A stretch of 64,000 nucleotides of DNA from Euborellia annulipes (lineage: Eukaryota; Arthropoda; Insecta; Dermaptera; Anisolabididae): NCBI GenBank assembly GCA_023213315.1, contig JAKCPI010014256.1, positions 1-64,000 on the forward strand. The letters are read 5' to 3'. Position numbers and translations under genes: made by a program. Below, in pieces: positions 62,601 to 64,000 of the stretch (its first letter is position 1; each line of letters begins with the position of its first letter). A model generated the notes under the pieces. The model saw nothing but the letters and a program-made list of their open reading frames with translations. It was not told the DNA's origin and made no database searches.

Positions 62601-62977
62601 TTACTGCCTGTTGGATACGAGCCAGCAAGTGGCGCACGCATTCTCCCAACAATTGGTCTCAGGATCTGCCAATGGCAACGGCGCCGTCGCCCTCCATGCG
62701 GGCATTCCTGGCGCTAATCCAGGGCAAATATTCAACAACCTCGTCCATGTCTTTATGCCTACTCCACTTCAGCAGGTACGGCCAAACTATTAATATAATA
62801 ACGCTAATTACTCTATTATTTATTTATTATATTTTTCAAGGATTATACGTCATCAAAGGACAAAGGAGGCCTTCAGGACCCTCATGTGATAGCCAGGAGA
62901 ACCGTCCTCGGGAACATGCCCCGCATCATTGCCTCCGTCTCAGCTCTCTGGCATGCGGTCATGAACGGGCACGAATG
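44636..62977 (+). CDS. DOP1: DOP1 (Dopey) family protein, first 20 exons, 3' end outside the window
   Basis: Exons: 44636-44691, 44765-44855, 47867-48053, 48131-48296, 51782-51971, 52027-52202, 52264-52405, 54021-54160, 54234-54489, 54562-55480, 56681-56919, 56986-57242, 57308-58229, 58301-58747, 58811-59011, 59071-59207, 60331-60571, 60639-60793, 62532-62775 (or from 62529) and 62841-62977. Phases agree throughout, about 1767 residues. The N-terminus matches Dopey proteins: [51 protein letters not shown] and [20 protein letters not shown]. Ser-rich, charged, low-conservation stretches follow (about 530-600 and 1040-1250), then a helical-repeat-like region. The end reads [17 protein letters not shown], as before the conserved C-terminus. 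Human homologues have about 2,300-2,470 residues, so about a quarter is missing to the right. With Mon2 and a P4-ATPase it serves endosome-Golgi transport. Introns carry many retroelements. Confidence 0.95.
45069..45224 (-). repeat. SINE body fragment
   Basis: It matches the body of the SINE at 34569-34797 (TTTTCGGCAACTCAGGCC and GGGTCCAGCCATTC on plus) without the tRNA head. DOP1 intron 2. Confidence 0.7.
45750..47060 (+). mobile_element. Non-LTR retrotransposon 3' fragment, split by another LINE
   Basis: The plus strand reads [20 protein letters not shown] then LAGHCKL up to about 46100, and resumes near 46700 with a cysteine motif [12 protein letters not shown]. The pattern LTGxLxGHCxL followed by CRxCxxxEET is common near the end of R1/jockey-like ORFs. 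The 46130-46645 LINE sits between them. Several stops and shifts are present. Confidence 0.5.
46130..46645 (-). mobile_element. Non-LTR retrotransposon, RT C-terminal end
   Basis: The minus strand encodes [20 protein letters not shown], then [13 protein letters not shown], a frame change, then [18 protein letters not shown], the usual end of CR1/jockey-type reverse transcriptases. The 3' UTR ends near 46130 with a TTAAATAAA segment. It is 5'-truncated. DOP1 intron 2. Confidence 0.75.
47207..47282 (+). repeat. tRNA-derived SINE head
   Basis: AGGTGGCTAATCGGATAAGC (A box region) and CTCGGGTTCAAATCCC (B box) are 50 bp apart. It resembles 811-903. The cloverleaf is incomplete. DOP1 intron 2. Confidence 0.5.
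48300..48688. other. DOP1 intron 4, left part
   Basis: AT-rich intron with nothing I recognise before the pogo-type MITE. Confidence 0.5.
48689..48826. mobile_element. pogo/Tigger-like MITE
   Basis: The ends CAGTCGGCTCTCGTTAATTC and the inverted right end (…CGAGAGTCGACTG) flank 138 bp, with TA on both sides (48687-48688, 48827-48828). TA duplication and CAGT-GTCCG/CTCGTTAATTCG-type ends are typical of pogo/Tigger elements. Non-coding. Confidence 0.75.
49005..49730 (-). mobile_element. Non-LTR retrotransposon 3' end (RT tail)
   Basis: The minus strand reads [20 protein letters not shown] and [14 protein letters not shown], then after one frame change [27 protein letters not shown] and [10 protein letters not shown] to a stop near 49212. 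This is the C-terminal part of a jockey/CR1-like reverse transcriptase. The 3' UTR with GGGCGTGACCCGTATTTAA ends near 49005. Confidence 0.8.
49731..50060 (+). mobile_element. Non-LTR retrotransposon fragment with Cys motif
   Basis: The plus strand reads [20 protein letters not shown] near 49828-49885, the CxxC...H motif found near the end of some LINE ORFs. It is a decayed fragment, facing the minus LINE at 49005-49730. Confidence 0.45.
50326..50408 (+). repeat. tRNA-derived SINE head
   Basis: It has an A-box-like GGCAAAGCCGGCTAAACTG and a B-box-like CTCGGGTTCCAATCC at tRNA spacing, close to the copy at 47207. DOP1 intron 4. Confidence 0.5.
50935..51405 (+). mobile_element. RTE-like non-LTR retrotransposon, 3' end
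   Basis: One frame reads [20 protein letters not shown] and [13 protein letters not shown]; after a shift another reads [20 protein letters not shown] and ADPAPQE. This is the segment after the catalytic core of RTE-type reverse transcriptases. It ends in GCGAGGACAGAAGAAGA. Related ends are at 10818-10985 (minus) and 53145-53290 (plus). Confidence 0.8.
52406..54020. other. DOP1 intron 7 with repeat pieces
   Basis: It holds a short copy of repeat R1 (52675-52735) and an RTE 3' end fragment (about 53145-53290, same terminal GCGAGGACAGAAGAAGA). Other open frames here have no recognisable domain and do not bridge exons 7 and 8, which already join in phase. Confidence 0.6.
56051..56222. repeat. 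Perfect 30-bp hairpin arms enclosing a hammerhead
   Basis: 56051-56080 is exactly complementary to 56193-56222. The hammerhead at 56120-56161 lies in the loop. It probably derives from head-to-head copies in which one hammerhead was lost. Confidence 0.8.
56120..56161 (+). ncRNA. Hammerhead-ribozyme-like motif with 8-nt palindromic stem III
   Basis: Stem I CACUU/AAGUG (5 bp), core CUGAGGA, extra U, stem II GGCA/UGCC with loop GCAA, then GAAA. The stem III side reads AUGUACAU, self-complementary, followed by A as the cleavage-site base (AUA). All conserved core bases are present. It is sense to DOP1 intron 10. Confidence 0.8.
56256..56549. mobile_element. pogo/Tigger-like MITE
   Basis: CAGAGTCCGTTAATCCGAAC at the left is inverted at the right (GTTCGGATTACCGGACTC). 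TTCGGATTAACCGGAA blocks repeat inside both arms. TA precedes the left end. Non-coding. Confidence 0.7.
56575..56606 (+). ncRNA. Hammerhead-like motif with altered core (U4 changed)
   Basis: CCGAAGA replaces CUGAAGA; stem II GGCC/GACC-type pairing is imperfect; GAAACGUU and a 5-bp stem I (CAGCU/AGUUG) are kept. The inverted copy (55691-55723, minus) has CGGAAGA. Cleavage is unlikely with U4 lost. Confidence 0.4.
59540..59584 (-). ncRNA. Hammerhead-ribozyme-like motif
   Basis: Minus strand: stem I UUUGCC/GGCAAG (6 bp including one G-U), core CUGAUGA, extra A, stem II GGUCG/CGACC (5 bp, 7-nt loop), GAAACGUC. Antisense to DOP1. Confidence 0.8.
59751..59795 (+). ncRNA. Hammerhead-ribozyme-like motif
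   Basis: Inverted partner of 59540-59584 with the same core and stem II. Stem I has one mismatch (UUUGAC against GGCAAG). Sense to DOP1. Confidence 0.75.
60800..61130. other. DOP1 intron 18, left part
   Basis: No element or exon recognised; a short open frame (60888-61085) has no domain or acceptor. Confidence 0.45.
61130..61395. mobile_element. Inverted pair of PLE-type repeats
   Basis: The left copy starts GAGCGATTGCAGCTAGATTT and the right copy ends with its complement near 61360. The left hammerhead is intact (61168-61216); the right one keeps only GAAACGUCGGCUUG and a partial stem II. The centre is near 61255. DOP1 intron 18. Confidence 0.7.
61168..61216 (-). ncRNA. Hammerhead-ribozyme-like motif
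   Basis: Minus strand: stem I AGCC/GGCU plus CUUC/GAAG with one bulge, core CUGAUGA, extra U, stem II GGUUG/UGACC (5 bp with two G-U pairs), GAAACGUC. Compared with 59540, stem II bases differ but still pair. Confidence 0.8.
61495..61910. mobile_element. Inverted pair of PLE-type repeats with decayed hammerheads
   Basis: The left part (ACAGCTGACGTTTCGG at about 61558) is inverted near 61805. The cores are damaged (CCGAGAA on the left, none clear on the right). The outer end reads AAATTCCACCAGGCATAAA, shared with elements at 56620 and 63970-64000. Confidence 0.6.
62016..62073 (+). ncRNA. Hammerhead-like motif closed by a 13-bp helix (possible type III)
   Basis: Core CUGAAGA (62034-62040), extra U, stem II GGUCUC/GAGACC with loop GACC (6 bp), GAAA. 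What follows, ACUAGCUGCUUUU, is exactly complementary to AAAAGCAGCUAGU just upstream, and the next base is C (GUC). That order fits a type III hammerhead, but the 12-nt stem I hairpin is poor. Confidence 0.45.
62309..62453. mobile_element. 145-bp foldback element with perfect 17-bp ends
   Basis: TTGACACAACGAGCCTA (62309-62325) is exactly inverted at 62437-62453. The interior has partial pairing (GACGGTTG and CCGTCAACC). Class unknown; no duplication was found. It lies 75 bp before DOP1 exon 19. Confidence 0.65.
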
Positions 62978-63171
62978 GTACGTGAATTCACTCAAAACAG
63001 GGATTATATTTATTTTCTTTCTCACATAAAGGATTAACAGGTTAGAAAATGTAATGAGACAAATTGATTCGGTCAAGGGATTGTGTTTTAATTTCCCTGC
63101 CTGCACTATCCTTTTTCTCTGTTACACCAGCCATTATTCTTCTTAAATGTTTATTTTCTTTCACTTATATC

Positions 63172-63193
63172 GACATGTTTCGGCCTTCATCAG
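63172..63193 (-). ncRNA. Hammerhead-like motif with collapsed stem II
   Basis: Minus strand: CUGAUGA, AGGCC, GAAACAUGUC. The core ends are exact but only five bases lie between them, too few for a hairpin. ACAUGU is a 6-nt palindrome in the stem III position. Confidence 0.45.
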
Positions 63194-63334
63194 GACAGGA
63201 TTTCTTTTTTATTAAATCGTCGATCTAGAGAGACGCCGAGATGACAAAATCAAATATACTGTAGATAGCTATTTTTTTCGGAACGGTTGGATGAAGCAAA
63301 CACTCGTATTTTTCAATGAGTTTTATTTGATCTT

Positions 63335-63369
63335 CAATTTCGAAGGTATTGGAGGCTCTTCTTCATCAG
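63335..63369 (-). ncRNA. Hammerhead-like motif with changed stem III side
   Basis: Minus strand: CUGAUGA, extra A, stem II GAAG/CUUC with a 12-nt loop, GAAA, then UUGAAG instead of CGUC. No cleavage triplet is obvious. Confidence 0.35.
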
Positions 63370-63652
63370 AGGGACAATATTAAGCCCCCCCCCCTCCCCC
63401 CCCCCAAGCGTTTTCTACTTGTGATTATTTCATTGTTTTTAAAAAAATATTATATGTTTTTTATTGGAAACTTTCATGGTTCACACCTAAAAAATTTCCA
63501 ATAAATTTTCATTTTCTTTTATAAAAACAATGATTTAAACTTTCGACCGTTGGTTCTCGTTGAAACATTTTGTAAATTAAAATAAATTAAATTAAATATA
63601 CAAATTAAACACTAGGTTATTTGTTTCAAAGCTTTTATTAATTAAAAATTAC

Positions 63653-63696
63653 CACTTGATACGTATTTCGACAATTTCTTGTCATCATCAGAAGTG
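63653..63696 (-). ncRNA. Hammerhead-ribozyme-like motif with 8-nt palindromic stem III
   Basis: Minus strand: stem I CACUU/AAGUG (5 bp), core CUGAUGA, extra U, stem II GACAA/UUGUC closed by a GAAA tetraloop, then GAAA. The stem III side reads AUACGUAU, a palindrome, then C (AUC cleavage site). All core bases are present. It shares stem I with 56120-56161 but has a different palindrome. Confidence 0.8.
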
Positions 63697-63761
63697 ATTA
63701 CATTCTAATACATGTATTAGATGTATTGTATTGTATTGTATATATGTATCGTTTTTATTTT

Positions 63762-63892
63762 TTGATATCCCCTTCCTCTCTTACATACACACAGTGTTTT
63801 CGGCAACTCAGGCCATATATGACTTTAAACGATAACCGATAATTGTAAATATACCTATTGGGGGTCAAGGCATTTTTATTTAAGCCACCCCC
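63762..63892 (-). repeat. SINE body fragment
   Basis: It shares TTTTCGGCAACTCAGGCC and GGGGGTCAAGGCATT with the SINE copies at 34569 and 45069. Tail and body only. Confidence 0.65.
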
Positions 63893-63920
63893 TCCCTTAA
63901 AAAAAAAACTAAATTATGCC

Positions 63921-63942
63921 CTGATGAAGGCCGAAACATCTC
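63921..63942 (+). ncRNA. Hammerhead-like motif with collapsed stem II
   Basis: CUGAUGA, AGGCC, GAAACAUCUC: the same short spacing as 63172-63193. Its flanks differ from that copy, so the collapsed form is shared by at least two insertions. Confidence 0.45.
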
Positions 63943-64000
63943 GACTTGATTCAAAACATTTTTATTATAAGGGTATTTTATGGCTGGTGGAATTTGTATC

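Larger units (their letters stand above)
62978..64000. other. DOP1 intron 20, packed with repeat fragments
   Basis: It contains four hammerhead-like motifs (63172, 63335, 63653, 63921), a SINE body fragment (63762-63892) and, at the right edge, GGTATTTTATGGCTGGTGG, a terminus shared with elements at 56620 and 61890. No exon of DOP1 is visible here, so the next exon lies beyond the window. Confidence 0.6.

Overview
The window is animal nuclear DNA, most likely from an arthropod. Its genes are split by GT-AG introns and surrounded by AT-rich repeats. A BTB gene of the lola/mod(mdg4) type, with alternative zinc-finger 3' exons, points to arthropods. I cannot tell a crustacean from a chelicerate or an insect.

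Four host genes form two divergent pairs. Pair one is NFXL1 (minus, 10201 to 3545, 13 coding exons, complete) and GPR107 (plus, 11274 to 23399, 13 coding exons, complete). Pair two is a lola/mod(mdg4)-like BTB gene (minus, 43278 to 30214) and DOP1/Dopey (plus, from 44636, 20 exons seen, running off the right edge). I joined exons by hand from splice sites and checked that the phases agree. The BTB gene has four common exons and three alternative last exons (one FLYWCH, two double-C2H2), all with the same entry phase. GPR107 and DOP1 both belong to Golgi/endosome trafficking families; NFXL1 and the BTB gene are zinc-finger proteins.

The rest is mostly mobile DNA: Penelope-like elements (PLEs), non-LTR retrotransposon 3' ends, tRNA-derived SINEs, and small inverted-repeat elements with hAT, pogo/Tigger or PIF/Harbinger hallmarks. 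The best preserved is a PLE with a GIY-YIG endonuclease (17280-20683). It sits with a 13-bp target-site duplication inside an older head-to-head PLE (16942-22077), within GPR107 intron 10.

The most striking signal is a dispersed set of hammerhead-ribozyme-like motifs. About 18 have a recognisable core (CUGANGA, a stem II hairpin, then GAAA), and about 8 more are decayed. They lie mainly in inverted pairs, in introns of all four genes and on both strands. Most have a 2-bp stem III of the self-complementary type ACGU. Two have a longer 8-nt palindrome there that differs between copies yet stays palindromic, as expected if the ribozyme works as a dimer. Minimal hammerheads in PLE repeats are known; the palindromic stem III variants, a constant extra base before stem II, a copy in the loop of a perfect 30-bp hairpin, and several core-altered families deserve a second look.
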